Of a DNA stretch of 64,000 nucleotides, positions 43,540-52,644 are shown in pieces. The stretch covers positions 372,001 to 436,000 of the forward strand of contig NZ_PYFW01000005.1 of the NCBI RefSeq assembly GCF_003020125.1, in the 5' to 3' direction. The notes under the pieces were generated by a model. The model was not told where the DNA came from. It was given only the letters and a program-made list of their open reading frames with translations, and searched no databases. Both the position numbers and the translations under genes were made by a program. This DNA is from Bradyrhizobium sp. MOS003. GTDB lineage: Bacteria > Pseudomonadota > Alphaproteobacteria > Rhizobiales > Xanthobacteraceae. Numbering within the stretch: position 1 is the first letter of the stretch; each line of letters starts with the position of its first letter.

Positions 43540-44235
43540 TCAGACCTCGAGCCACTCCTGCCGCACGGCGGCATTTGCCTTGAGTTCGTCGGGCGTGCCC
43601 TCGAACACGACGCGGCCGTGGCCCATGATGTAGACACGCTTGGAAATGCGCATCGCGATCGACAGCTTCTGCTCGACCAGCAGAATGGCAACGCCCGCTT
43701 GCGCAATCCGCGCGATCAGATCGCCGACCTGCTGGACGATCAGCGGCGCAAGGCCTTCGGTGGGTTCATCGATCATGATCAGATCGGGATCGCCCATCAG
43801 CGTCCGGCACGTCGTCAGCATCTGCTTTTCGCCACCGGACAGCACGCCCGCGGCCGTATCGGCGCGCGCGGCGAGATTGGGGAACATATCGAGCATGTCC
43901 TGCAGCCGCCACTTGCCGGGGCGGCGCGTGTCCTTGATGCCGAGCAGGAGGTTCTGCCGAACCGTGAGGCTCGGAAAGATGTCGCGATGTTCGGGCACAT
44001 AGCCGAGCCCAAGCCGCGCGATCCTGTAGCTCGGCAGCCCGACGATGTCCTTGCCCTTGAAGCGGATCGTCCCCTGCGGGGCCACCTCGCCCATGATGGC
44101 CTTGACCGTCGTCGACCGGCCGACCCCGTTGCGGCCGAGCAGGCTCACCACTTCACCGGCGGCGACGTCGAGATCGACGCCCTGAAGGATGTGGCTCTTG
44201 CCGTAATAGGCGTGGAGATCCCTGACCTCGAGCAT
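43540..44235 (-). CDS. livF: Branched-chain amino-acid-type ABC transporter ATPase (LivF)
   Basis: A 231-residue LivF-type ATPase. Walker A reads GRNGVGRST (34-42), with Arg40 in place of the normally invariant Lys. The signature LSGGEKQML (132-140) and Walker B LIMIDEPTEGLAP (152 onward) are intact. The start codon overlaps the stop of livG (ATGA). It pairs with LivG on the LivHM channel. The Lys-to-Arg change would be expected to weaken ATP hydrolysis at one site unless compensated. Confidence 0.93.
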   Translation of the reverse strand: MLEVRDLHAYYGKSHILQGVDLDVAAGEVVSLLGRNGVGRSTTVKAIMGEVAPQGTIRFKGKDIVGLPSYRIARLGLGYVPEHRDIFPSLTVRQNLLLGIKDTRRPGKWRLQDMLDMFPNLAARADTAAGVLSGGEKQMLTTCRTLMGDPDLIMIDEPTEGLAPLIVQQVGDLIARIAQAGVAILLVEQKLSIAMRISKRVYIMGHGRVVFEGTPDELKANAAVRQEWLEV

Positions 44236-44984
44236 CAGTGTGCCTCCTCGCCGAGATAGGCTTCCTTGACCTTCGGGTCGCGCCGGATCTCTTCCGGCGT
44301 ACCTGACGCGATGATGTGGCCGTAGACCAGAACCGAGATACGATCGGCTAGGCCGAATACGACGCTCATGTCGTGCTCGACGATGACCAGGGTCTTGCCC
44401 TCGGTCAGCCGCCGGATCAGCGCCACGGCGCGCTCCGTTTCGGCGTTGCTCATGCCGGCGGTCGGCTCGTCCAGCATGACGACGGTCGCGCCGCTCGCGA
44501 TGGTGATGCCGATCTCGAGCTCGCGTTGCTCGGCATAGGTCAGAAGACCGGCCGGAACGTCGCGCCGATGGGTCAGATGGATGTCGTCCAGGATCTTCGC
44601 GGTACGCTCGCGCACTTCGGGCAGGCTGTCGACGTTCTTCCAGAAGGCGTAGCGATGCCCGGTCGCCCACAGCACGGCGCAGCGCACGTTCTCCCAGACC
44701 GACATCCGCGCGAACACGTTCGTCACCTGGAACGAGCGCGAAAGGCCGCGCCGATTGATCTCGAACGGCTGCAATCCCGAGATCACCTCGCCGTTCAGCT
44801 TCACCTCACCCGAGGTCGGCTTGATATGGCCGCTGATCAAATTGAACGTCGTCGACTTGCCGGCACCGTTCGGGCCGATGATCGCGTGACGCTCGCCTTG
44901 CGCGACGCTCAGATTGAGATCGCGGATGATGCCGACATTGCCGAAGCGCTTCTCGACGGCAAGGACTTCGATGGCTGCCGTCAT
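44235..44984 (-). CDS. livG: Branched-chain amino-acid-type ABC transporter ATPase (LivG)
   Basis: A 249-residue LivG-type ATPase with Walker A GPNGAGKST (about 38-46), the long LivG insertion including RRGLSRSFQVTNVFARMSVW, a diverged signature (GLLTYAEQRELEIGITIASG where LSYGEQR is usual) and Walker B VVMLDEPTAGMS. Overlaps livM by 4 nt and livF by 3 nt. Unlike LivF, its Walker A Lys is intact. Confidence 0.94.
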   Translation of the reverse strand: MTAAIEVLAVEKRFGNVGIIRDLNLSVAQGERHAIIGPNGAGKSTTFNLISGHIKPTSGEVKLNGEVISGLQPFEINRRGLSRSFQVTNVFARMSVWENVRCAVLWATGHRYAFWKNVDSLPEVRERTAKILDDIHLTHRRDVPAGLLTYAEQRELEIGITIASGATVVMLDEPTAGMSNAETERAVALIRRLTEGKTLVIVEHDMSVVFGLADRISVLVYGHIIASGTPEEIRRDPKVKEAYLGEEAH

Positions 44985-46285
44985 GCCAGATACCCCCGGT
45001 CACGGGCGACGGTCGCAGCCCTGTCCCACGCCTCCGCAATCCGCCCCCAGCTCAGCCGTGCGACGAAACCGCCGCCGACCAGGAGAACCAAAGCGACGAT
45101 CCATGTCACCGGCGATTGCGGCTTGAAGCCGACGCCAAACAGATTGATGGTCTCACCGCCGGAAAAACGCGCGACCGTCTCGATGGTCAGGATGACGCCG
45201 CAGGCCAGCGCCAGGGTCGGCACGATTGCGACGAAATAGGACGGGATCACCGTCAGGAGCGTACCCGCGCGAACCAACGGCCGGTGCATCATCAGGAGGC
45301 CGGCAATGCCGCCCGGCGAGAACATCACGATGCCGATGAAGATGATGCCGAAATAGAGCTGCCAGACGCTGGTGACGCTGGTCAGCCCGAGCTGCAGGTA
45401 GGTCACCAGGATCGCGCCCAGGATCGGCCCGAAGAAATAGGCGGTGCCGCCGATGAAGGTCGAGAACAGCACGAGGCCCGACTGGATCGCGCCGAGATAG
45501 GCGGAGTTCGCGATCTCGAAATTGATCGCGGCGAGCCCGCCGGCGACACCGGCGAAGAAGCCGGCAAAGCAGAAGGCGAGATAGCGGACGACGTGGGGAT
45601 CGTAGCCGATGAACTGGACGCGTTCTGGATTGTCGCGGACGGCATTGCTGATCCGGCCCAGCGGCGTCCGGGTCAGCGCGTACATCGCGATCGCCGACAG
45701 CACCAGCCAGAACGCGATGAGGTAATAGACCTGAACCTGCGGGCCGAACGACCAGCCGAATATCTTCGGCAGCGCCGTACGGTCCGTGGTGATGCCGGCT
45801 TCGCCGCCGAACACCGAGCGCAGGATCAGCGAGGACGACGCGACGAGCTCACCGATTCCGAGCGAGATCATCGCGAATACCGTGCCGGCGCGCTTGGTCA
45901 TCACCCAGCCGATGATGATTGCGAACACGAGGCCGCCGAGCCCGCCGAACAGCGGGATGAACGGCAGCGGGATCGGCCATTTGTGCGCGACGACCGCATT
46001 CATCATGTGGCAGGCGGCGAAGCCGCCCAGGCCGTAGTGCACGGCATGACCGAACGACAGCAGGCCGGTTTGGCCGAGCAGGATGTTGTAGGACAGAGCA
46101 AAGACGATCGCGATGCCGATCAGGCTGAACGATGTCAGCGAGCCACCGGAGGAGAAGATCATCGGCAGGACGATCAGCGCGGCGATGCCGAGCAGCCAGA
46201 CGCCGTAGAAGCGCAGGCCGTCGCCGGCAGGCTTGCCTGGAACGTTCGATGCCGATGTCGAGCTCGGGGTCATCTTGGCGTTCAT
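44981..46285 (-). CDS. livM: Branched-chain amino-acid-type ABC permease (LivM)
   Basis: A 434-residue inner-membrane permease with about ten hydrophobic segments. It has the LivM landmarks NILLGQTGLLSFGHAVHYGL, RTPLGRISNAVRDNPERVQF and GYDPHVVRYLAFCFAGFFAG. A longer C-terminal region adds two extra hydrophobic segments. Overlaps livH and livG by 4 nt each. Confidence 0.94.
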   Translation of the reverse strand: MNAKMTPSSTSASNVPGKPAGDGLRFYGVWLLGIAALIVLPMIFSSGGSLTSFSLIGIAIVFALSYNILLGQTGLLSFGHAVHYGLGGFAACHMMNAVVAHKWPIPLPFIPLFGGLGGLVFAIIIGWVMTKRAGTVFAMISLGIGELVASSSLILRSVFGGEAGITTDRTALPKIFGWSFGPQVQVYYLIAFWLVLSAIAMYALTRTPLGRISNAVRDNPERVQFIGYDPHVVRYLAFCFAGFFAGVAGGLAAINFEIANSAYLGAIQSGLVLFSTFIGGTAYFFGPILGAILVTYLQLGLTSVTSVWQLYFGIIFIGIVMFSPGGIAGLLMMHRPLVRAGTLLTVIPSYFVAIVPTLALACGVILTIETVARFSGGETINLFGVGFKPQSPVTWIVALVLLVGGGFVARLSWGRIAEAWDRAATVARDRGYLA

Positions 46286-47229
46286 GACTCGCGCGTCCCC
46301 ATCAGGCCCATGGGGCGTACGATCAGAATGATCACCAGCAGCAGATAAGGCACGATCGGCGCGACCTGGGCGATGGTGACGTTCCAGATGTCGGTGAGAA
46401 CGGAGGGGCCGGCCGACGGATCGAGCGGGCCGAAGGCGCTCGCGAGCGAGCCGTCGAGCGCCACCGCAAAGGTCTGCACCAGTCCGATGACCAGCGAGGC
46501 AATGAACGCGCCCGGCAACGACCCGAGCCCGCCGAACACGATCACGACGAACAGGATCGGGCCGAGCGCCGCGGCCATATCGGATTGCGTCACCAGCGCG
46601 GGACCGGCAATGACACCGGCGAGGCCGGCCAGCGCGCTGCCGACGCCGAACACCGCCATGAACACGCGGCCGACGTTATGGCCGAGATGGCCGACCATGT
46701 GCGGATGCGTCAGCGCCGCCTGCACGATCAGGCCGACGCGGGTGCGCTTGAGCACGATCAGCAGCGCAATGAAGATCACGATCGAGACGGCCAGCATGAA
46801 GAGCTTGTAGGCGGGATAATTGGTCGAGAAGATCGTGAAAGCCGGGAAGTCGAGCAGCGTCGGCACGCGGTAGTCGACCGGGCTCTTGCCCCAGATCATC
46901 GACACGATCTCTTCGATCGCAAACGCGAGGCCAAACGTCAGCAGCAGTTCCGCGACATGGCCGTGCTTGTGAGTGTTGCGCAGGCCGTAGCGCTCCACGG
47001 CCATGCCGATGGCGCCGACCAGCAACGGCGCCAGCACCAGCGCCGGCCAGAAGCCGATCCATTTGGTGAGCTGGAAGCCGAAGAAGGCGCCGAGCATGTA
47101 GAAGCTGGCATGGGCGAAGTTGAGCACGCCCATCATGCTGAAGATGACGGTGAGCCCGCTCGACAGCAGGAAGAGCAGCATGCCGAACAGCACGCCGTTC
47201 AGGGTCGAAATGACAATGAGTTCAAGCAC
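46282..47229 (-). CDS. livH: Branched-chain amino-acid-type ABC permease (LivH)
   Basis: A 315-residue inner-membrane permease. Typical LivH segments are SMMGVLNFAHASFYMLGAFF, ALTHPHMVGHLGHNVGRVFM and VVIVFGGLGSLPGAFIASLV. It follows the SBP gene by 120 nt and overlaps livM, so the set SBP-livH-livM-livG-livF reads as one importer operon. Confidence 0.94.
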   Translation of the reverse strand: MLELIVISTLNGVLFGMLLFLLSSGLTVIFSMMGVLNFAHASFYMLGAFFGFQLTKWIGFWPALVLAPLLVGAIGMAVERYGLRNTHKHGHVAELLLTFGLAFAIEEIVSMIWGKSPVDYRVPTLLDFPAFTIFSTNYPAYKLFMLAVSIVIFIALLIVLKRTRVGLIVQAALTHPHMVGHLGHNVGRVFMAVFGVGSALAGLAGVIAGPALVTQSDMAAALGPILFVVIVFGGLGSLPGAFIASLVIGLVQTFAVALDGSLASAFGPLDPSAGPSVLTDIWNVTIAQVAPIVPYLLLVIILIVRPMGLMGTRES

Positions 47230-47349
47230 AGCGCACTCGTCTCTGGCCGGGGCCTGATGGCCCCGGGTGAATGTCGTCCAATCAAAGGCCTTCCGCCCGC
47301 CGCCGTCCCACGACCAGTGGCGGCCGCGGGAGAGCGATGGGCCAGGTGA

Positions 47350-48582
47350 TTACGGCCGCGCCATCTTGCAGGTCGTGGAGACCATCGCCTGCGCGGTGTC
47401 GACCTTGGAGACCAGATGCCAGCCCCAGCCGGTGTTTTCCTCGTCGAACGGCTCGTTGGCGGCGAGCTTGCCGAAGGAGGAGATGTAGATCGGCTGGAAG
47501 AACTGGTGGTCGTCCTTGCGCATGACGCCCTGGCCGCCGTCGAGAACCTCGAACTTCAGGTCCTCGAGCGCCGCCGCGACCTTCACGGGATCGATCGAAT
47601 TGGCCTTCTCGGCTGCCGCCTTGAACATGCGCATCTCGTTGACCGCACGCGGATACCACAGCGAGAGGCCGACCTTGGCGCGGAACACCTTTTCGAAGTC
47701 CATCGCCGACTGGTTGCCCGAATTGGCGAAGCCTTCGGTGATCTGGAAGACCTGGTGGTCGAGGCCCGTCTGCTTGATCGCGGTCGGACCACCGGCACCG
47801 CCGGCATAATAGGTGTACCAGTTGACCTTCAGGCCGGCGTCGGCCGCGGCCTTCAGCAGCAGCGCGATATCCTGGCCCCAATTGCCGGTGACGACGCTGT
47901 CGGCCCCGGAGGCCTTGATCTTGGCGATGTAAGGCGAGAAATCGGTGACCTTGAGCAGCGGATGCAGCTCGTCGCCGACGATCTGGACGTCAGGACGCTT
48001 GGCGCCCAGCATCTTGCGGGCATCGGTGCGCACCGACTGGCCGAAAGAATAATCCTGGTTGATCAGGTACACCTTTTTGATCGACGGGGTGTCCTTCATG
48101 TAGTTGGTGAGCGCTTCCATCTTGATGTCGGAGCCTGCATCCCAGCGGAAATGCCAATAGCTACACTTGTCGTTGGTCAGGCTCGGATCGACGGCGGCGT
48201 AGTTGAAGTACAGGACTTCCTTGCCGGGATTGCGCGTGTTGTTCTTGGTGACGAAGTCCGAGAGCGCCGCGGCGACGGACGAACCGTTGCCCTGCGTAAT
48301 GAAGCGGACCCCCGAGTCGATCGCCTTCTGGGCCTGCACCAGGCTTTCCTGCGGGTTTGTCTTGTTGTCGAGGCCGACGATCTCGATCTTCTTGCCGAGG
48401 ATGCCGCCCTTGGCATTCATTTCTTCGGCCAGATACTGAAAGGTCTTCAGGCCACCCTCGCCGACGCTGGCACCGCCGCCGGAGAGCGGATCGATGTAGC
48501 CGATCTTGATGGTGTCTTCGGCCGAGGCGGCCTGGCCAAGCATCGGGGCAATCACGGCAATGGCCAAAGTGAGCTTGCGCAT
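47350..48582 (-). CDS. Substrate-binding protein of the Liv-type importer
   Basis: A 410-residue type I periplasmic binding protein. The signal peptide ends near GQAASA, and the mature protein opens DTIKIGYIDPLSGGGASVGE. The hinge region YLINQDYSFGQSVRTDARKM and VVTGNWGQDIALLLKAAADA are typical. It is the first gene of the livHMGF operon, so this is the cognate receptor. The substrate could be branched-chain amino acids, but amide or aromatic ligands are also common in this group. Confidence 0.92.
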   Translation of the reverse strand: MRKLTLAIAVIAPMLGQAASAEDTIKIGYIDPLSGGGASVGEGGLKTFQYLAEEMNAKGGILGKKIEIVGLDNKTNPQESLVQAQKAIDSGVRFITQGNGSSVAAALSDFVTKNNTRNPGKEVLYFNYAAVDPSLTNDKCSYWHFRWDAGSDIKMEALTNYMKDTPSIKKVYLINQDYSFGQSVRTDARKMLGAKRPDVQIVGDELHPLLKVTDFSPYIAKIKASGADSVVTGNWGQDIALLLKAAADAGLKVNWYTYYAGGAGGPTAIKQTGLDHQVFQITEGFANSGNQSAMDFEKVFRAKVGLSLWYPRAVNEMRMFKAAAEKANSIDPVKVAAALEDLKFEVLDGGQGVMRKDDHQFFQPIYISSFGKLAANEPFDEENTGWGWHLVSKVDTAQAMVSTTCKMARP

Positions 48583-48604
48583 TCTTTTCGTTTCCTCGCT
48601 GGCT

Positions 48605-48620
48605 ATCGACTTTAGTCGAT
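48605..48620. promoter_or_regulatory. Perfect palindrome before the Liv-type importer operon
   Basis: ATCGACT-TT-AGTCGAT has 7-bp perfect arms around TT and lies 22 nt upstream of the SBP start codon. It is in the position of an operator or a 5'-UTR hairpin. No adjacent regulator gene is present. Confidence 0.5.
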
Positions 48621-48846
48621 GATCCCGTTGCGCTTGTTGCAGCGCAATTTAGGCCCCTAATGAGCAGAATGAACGTTGATTTACAAGCGCCGCCGAACAT
48701 AGCTCCGGCCATGGCTATGACATGCGGAGGCGACTGCCTGTCTCTTGCGCATAGCTTTCCGCGTCGAGAAATAGAGGCAGGGGAACTGTCACGTCGCGGA
48801 GAGCCGCGGAGCCCGCTGCAGGCGCCACAATCTGCATCAGCAGCGG

Positions 48847-50283
48847 CTAAACGCCGAGCGCCTTGCGATTGAAGCTCCGCAGGAAGCGCAGCGACAGCGT
48901 CCGGACATTGGCGACGTTGAGGAGCCAGGCGGTCGCGACATAGGCAAGGCCACCGGCGAGGCTGACGATGACGAGCGACACGAAGCCGGTACCGCCAGCT
49001 TGCGACCGCGCAGCCAGGATCGCAGCCGCCATCACCGCTGCGGAGGCCGCAATACCGGCGAGGCGGCCGAGGTCGAACGGGACCGGTTGAGCCCGGTGCA
49101 TCAGCACGACGGCGACGAGGAAGCCGATCGCCTCGGTCGCGAGCGTCGCCAGCGCGGCACCAAAGAGACCGTAGCTTCCGACCAGCGCGAACATCAGCGC
49201 CACGCTCACCACCAGGGTGAGGAAGGATTGCGCCGCCAGCATGAAGGGCCGCTCGGCGAGCTGGAAGCTGATCTGCACGTAGAATTGATTGGCGATACCG
49301 AAGAAGCGGGCGAGCACCAGAGTCGGCAGCAGCGCCGACACGCCGGCGCGGAAGTCGACGCCGACGAGCGTGCCGGCGACCTGATCCGCTGCAAGCGCGA
49401 GCCAGATCGCAACGGGTGCGACGACCACGAGCAGCAGCTCGAGGCTTTCGGTCAGCCGCTCCCGCGTCGTCTCCTTGTTGTTCTCGGACAAGGACCGGAA
49501 CACCAGCGGCACCGTGGCCGCCGCAACGCTGGAGGCGATCATGACCATGAACTGACGCGGCAGGTCTGCGGCGACGCCGAAGATGCCGGCGGCATCCTTG
49601 CCGAGCAGATAGGCCACGATCAGCCGGTCGCAGGCCGAATAGACCGCAACGGAGAGCCCGGCCAGCGTCAGCGGCAGGCCGTAGCGGGCCAGCTGCATGA
49701 ACTGGCTGCGCTCGAAGCGCGCGATCCTGGTGCGGTCGCCGACGAGGTTCAGGATGATGCCGGTGAGCGATCCCAGGCCGAACGCTGCGAGCAGCCCCAA
49801 TCCACCCCAGCCGAGCCAGATGCCGAGCAGGCCGAAGCCGACGCTCGACACGCTGCGCACGATGGAGATCGCGGCAAACCGGTAGGGACGCAATTTGGCG
49901 CGCTCGAACTCCTGACCGACATCGACCGCATTGGCCATGATCGCGACGAACATGCTGGCGAGCAGCAGTTCGACACTGAGGTCGCTGCGGAACAGGAAGA
50001 CCAGCGGGGTGGTGGCGCAGAGCACCGCGACGGTGAGCCCGAAGGCGACCATCGCCGTACCGCGAAAATCCACCTCCGCCGACATCGCCTGATAGCGCGA
50101 CACCGACAGCTTGATCCAGGCGAAGAAGATCGCGCCCAGGATGCCGGCAAGGCTGATGCCGACGACATAGACGCCGTACTCGGACGGCGTCAGCAGCCGC
50201 GTATAGGCCGTGACCGCGAAGAAGCCCACCGCCGCAGGCAGGATGTAGGCGACGAGATAAATCGAGAAATGGCGGTTCAACAT
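48847..50283 (-). CDS. Polysaccharide/oligosaccharide flippase (Wzx/MATE-like)
   Basis: A 478-residue inner-membrane protein with about 12 to 14 hydrophobic segments. The opening FSIYLVAYILPAAVGFFAVT then YTRLLTPSEYGVYVVG is the hallmark of the polysaccharide-synthesis flippase family. It would move lipid-linked glycans across the inner membrane. The ATG at 50283 starts the first membrane segment; the frame upstream is not coding. It is divergent from a xylanase gene, and a glycosyltransferase-like gene lies 1.4 kb away, so it is perhaps part of an exopolysaccharide island. Confidence 0.9.
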   Translation of the reverse strand: MLNRHFSIYLVAYILPAAVGFFAVTAYTRLLTPSEYGVYVVGISLAGILGAIFFAWIKLSVSRYQAMSAEVDFRGTAMVAFGLTVAVLCATTPLVFLFRSDLSVELLLASMFVAIMANAVDVGQEFERAKLRPYRFAAISIVRSVSSVGFGLLGIWLGWGGLGLLAAFGLGSLTGIILNLVGDRTRIARFERSQFMQLARYGLPLTLAGLSVAVYSACDRLIVAYLLGKDAAGIFGVAADLPRQFMVMIASSVAAATVPLVFRSLSENNKETTRERLTESLELLLVVVAPVAIWLALAADQVAGTLVGVDFRAGVSALLPTLVLARFFGIANQFYVQISFQLAERPFMLAAQSFLTLVVSVALMFALVGSYGLFGAALATLATEAIGFLVAVVLMHRAQPVPFDLGRLAGIAASAAVMAAAILAARSQAGGTGFVSLVIVSLAGGLAYVATAWLLNVANVRTLSLRFLRSFNRKALGV

Positions 50284-50603
50284 GCGAGCACGGGACCGGC
50301 GGCGGTCTTGCGAGTGTGACGGCCGTTCATCAATGCGGCCTTGAATGGCGCCTTGCGGGGCGAGCGAATGCGCCGCAGCATCGCTCAAGAGTGTCACATA
50401 AGTCTGCAGATCGTGCGGCAAATGAAGTTCCGAAGCCGCTTTCGCGCGTTAGCGTTAAATTTGCCCTTCCCGGAAACGGCAAGTCGCGATCGTGGAAGGA
50501 AACCATGACCTGCAGACGGCGGAAGTTAACCCCACGAGACGAAACCCCGGCGTCGAGGGGCGACGCTTGGTACGATGGTGCGTTGGCTCGAAAAGGGACT
50601 GCC

Positions 50604-51671
50604 GTGACCAGGCTCGACAGACGCGAATTTCTCCTCGGCGGCGCCGCAGCACTCGCGGCAGGCGCATCCGTGTCGGCGGCGCCGGCGTCGAAGCTGGCGC
50701 AGCGCCATCAGGGGTTCGGCGCAGCGGCCACGCTCTGGGACCTGCAAGCCGATCCCAGGCTCGGCGAAGCCATCAGCACCTATTGCACCCAGGTCGTCCC
50801 GGTGCTCGAACTGAAATGGCCGATGCTGCGGCCGAATGCGCACACGTTCAATTTCGAGCGCGCCGATGCCATCCTGGATTTTGCGCGGGACAACGACCTG
50901 ACGATGCGCGGCCACGCGCTGGCCTGGTATCACGACATCCCGGACTGGGCCAAGCAGATCAAGGACACCCGCGGCGTCGAGCGCGCCTATGTCGACCACA
51001 TCGGCACTGTCGTCTCCTATTACAAGGACAAGCTGACGTCGTGGGATGTCGTCAACGAGCCGATCCCGGACAATCCCCGCAGCCCGAAGGACCGGCGCGA
51101 CACGTTCTGGACCCAGCATCTCGGCCAGAGCTGGATTCCGCTGGCCTTCCGCACGGCGGCTGCAGCCGATCCCTTCGTCAAGCTGGCGATCAACGAATAT
51201 GACATCGAGTCCGCCAAGGATTCCTTCATTGCCAAGCGCGCGGCTTACCGACACCTGATCATGGACCTGCTCGACCAGGGCGTTCCGCTCCATGCCGTGG
51301 GGCTGCAATCGCACCTCCATGCCGAGCTCGATATCGACACTCACGGGCTGGCCGAATTCGTCACCGAGCTGCGCTCGTGGGGACTCGAGGTGTATGTCAC
51401 CGAGCTCGACGTCGACGACCAGAAGCTGACGGGCAATCCGGCGGAGCGCGATGCCATCGTCGCCAAGCGCGTCAACGACCTGCTGACGGCGATCTCGACC
51501 AGCGGCCCGGTGCGCTCGATCCTGACCTGGGGCCTCTCGGATCGCTACAGCTGGATCAACGGCACCTTTGCCCGCGCGGACAAGCAGCCGAACCGCCCGC
51601 TGCCGCTCGACGGCGAGTTCAAGCCGAAGCCGTTCATGGACGTGATCGGCAAGTTCACGAAGGACGCTTGA
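50604..51671 (+). CDS. Endo-1,4-beta-xylanase, glycoside hydrolase family 10, Tat-exported
   Basis: A 355-residue enzyme. The Tat signal is TRLDRREFLLGGAAALAAGA. The GH10 barrel has FNFERADAILDFARDNDLTM, RGHALAWYHDIPDWA, WDVVNEP with acid/base E152 and VTELDVDD with nucleophile E267, and SDRYSWI near the end. All catalytic residues are present. The GTG at 50604 follows AAAAGGGA; an ATG at 50505 would give a long non-Tat N terminus. It sits between a flippase and a glycosyltransferase-like gene, so its target may be a bacterial polysaccharide rather than plant xylan. Confidence 0.9.
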   Translation: MTRLDRREFLLGGAAALAAGASVSAAPASKLAQRHQGFGAAATLWDLQADPRLGEAISTYCTQVVPVLELKWPMLRPNAHTFNFERADAILDFARDNDLTMRGHALAWYHDIPDWAKQIKDTRGVERAYVDHIGTVVSYYKDKLTSWDVVNEPIPDNPRSPKDRRDTFWTQHLGQSWIPLAFRTAAAADPFVKLAINEYDIESAKDSFIAKRAAYRHLIMDLLDQGVPLHAVGLQSHLHAELDIDTHGLAEFVTELRSWGLEVYVTELDVDDQKLTGNPAERDAIVAKRVNDLLTAISTSGPVRSILTWGLSDRYSWINGTFARADKQPNRPLPLDGEFKPKPFMDVIGKFTKDA

Positions 51672-51681
51672 ACGCGCGAGC

Positions 51682-52644
51682 CTAGCTGCGCGCCTTTGCC
51701 TCGAACTCGGCCGCATCGTCGATATGGTCCGGTGCAAGGCTCGGAGCGCGGCGATCGCGCGAGCTGAGCCGGAACACGTCGCGGATGTCATCGACCGAGG
51801 TCGACGAATAGGACTGGATGCAGAGCGCGACCTGCTCGGGCCTGGCGGCACGCATCAGCGCTTCGATGGCCGGACGGTCGAGCGGCGTGTCATCCCAATG
51901 CGAGACCGCGATGCTGTCTTCTGTGACCCGATGGGCGGCCAGATGCACGGGCGAGTTCGCGACGTAGTGGCCGTACATCAGATATTCCGAGAACTTCTTC
52001 TTCCGGCACAGCGCCAGAACCCAGTTCAAGCCGGTCGCCGACTTGATGGCATCGGTCATCGCGCGAGCGGTGTCCCTGTCCCAGACCAGCGCGTTGCCGA
52101 CGTAATCGTCGGCCGGGAAAGAGCGGTCCTTGATGCCGAGAAGCTGATCGACGGTGCGCAGCCACAACCCATGCAAGGGGTGATCAGCGCCGATGTCCTT
52201 CGGCGTGACGAACAGCGGCGTCTTCTCGGCGCCGGCATATTGGCCGACGTCGAATTCGCGGAAGAACAGATTGTCCGAATCCAGGATGCAGACGCGCTGC
52301 TCGGGCGCGTTGAGGACGCCCGCGATCTTCAGGATCTGCTGGATGTGCCAGCCATGCACCGGCGACGACAGCAGCGACAGCCAGACCCGCCGCTTGCTGA
52401 TGAACTGGAGCGCCGGCGGCAGCGCGAACAGCCATTTCGGCAAATACCGCGAGGCCGGAACGATGACCCGCTTGTCGGACGCGAACCGCGCGAACAGCGG
52501 CAAATCCTCATCGTTAACGAGGACATAATGCCGCGTGTATCCCGTAAGCCAGGTGTCGATGCTCTCGCTGAGCAGCGAAAAGCGTTCGATATCCTTGGCA
52601 TAGCTGGCAGTCAGCAGGGCAACGGAATGCATGGGCGCGCTCAA
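51682..52644 (-). CDS. Glycosyltransferase-like protein (DUF6492-like)
   Basis: A 320-residue cytoplasmic protein. VALLTASYAKDIERFSLLSE at the N terminus and VCILDSDNLFFREFD (a DSD motif like the DxD of GT-A enzymes) suggest a nucleotide-sugar transferase fold. SWHWDDTPL-type C-terminal segment (VSHWDDTPLDRPAIEALM) resembles DUF6492 proteins. The ATG at 52632 is an alternative start. It is convergent with the xylanase gene. Glycan synthesis together with the flippase is plausible but inferred. Confidence 0.75.
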   Translation of the reverse strand: MSAPMHSVALLTASYAKDIERFSLLSESIDTWLTGYTRHYVLVNDEDLPLFARFASDKRVIVPASRYLPKWLFALPPALQFISKRRVWLSLLSSPVHGWHIQQILKIAGVLNAPEQRVCILDSDNLFFREFDVGQYAGAEKTPLFVTPKDIGADHPLHGLWLRTVDQLLGIKDRSFPADDYVGNALVWDRDTARAMTDAIKSATGLNWVLALCRKKKFSEYLMYGHYVANSPVHLAAHRVTEDSIAVSHWDDTPLDRPAIEALMRAARPEQVALCIQSYSSTSVDDIRDVFRLSSRDRRAPSLAPDHIDDAAEFEAKARS

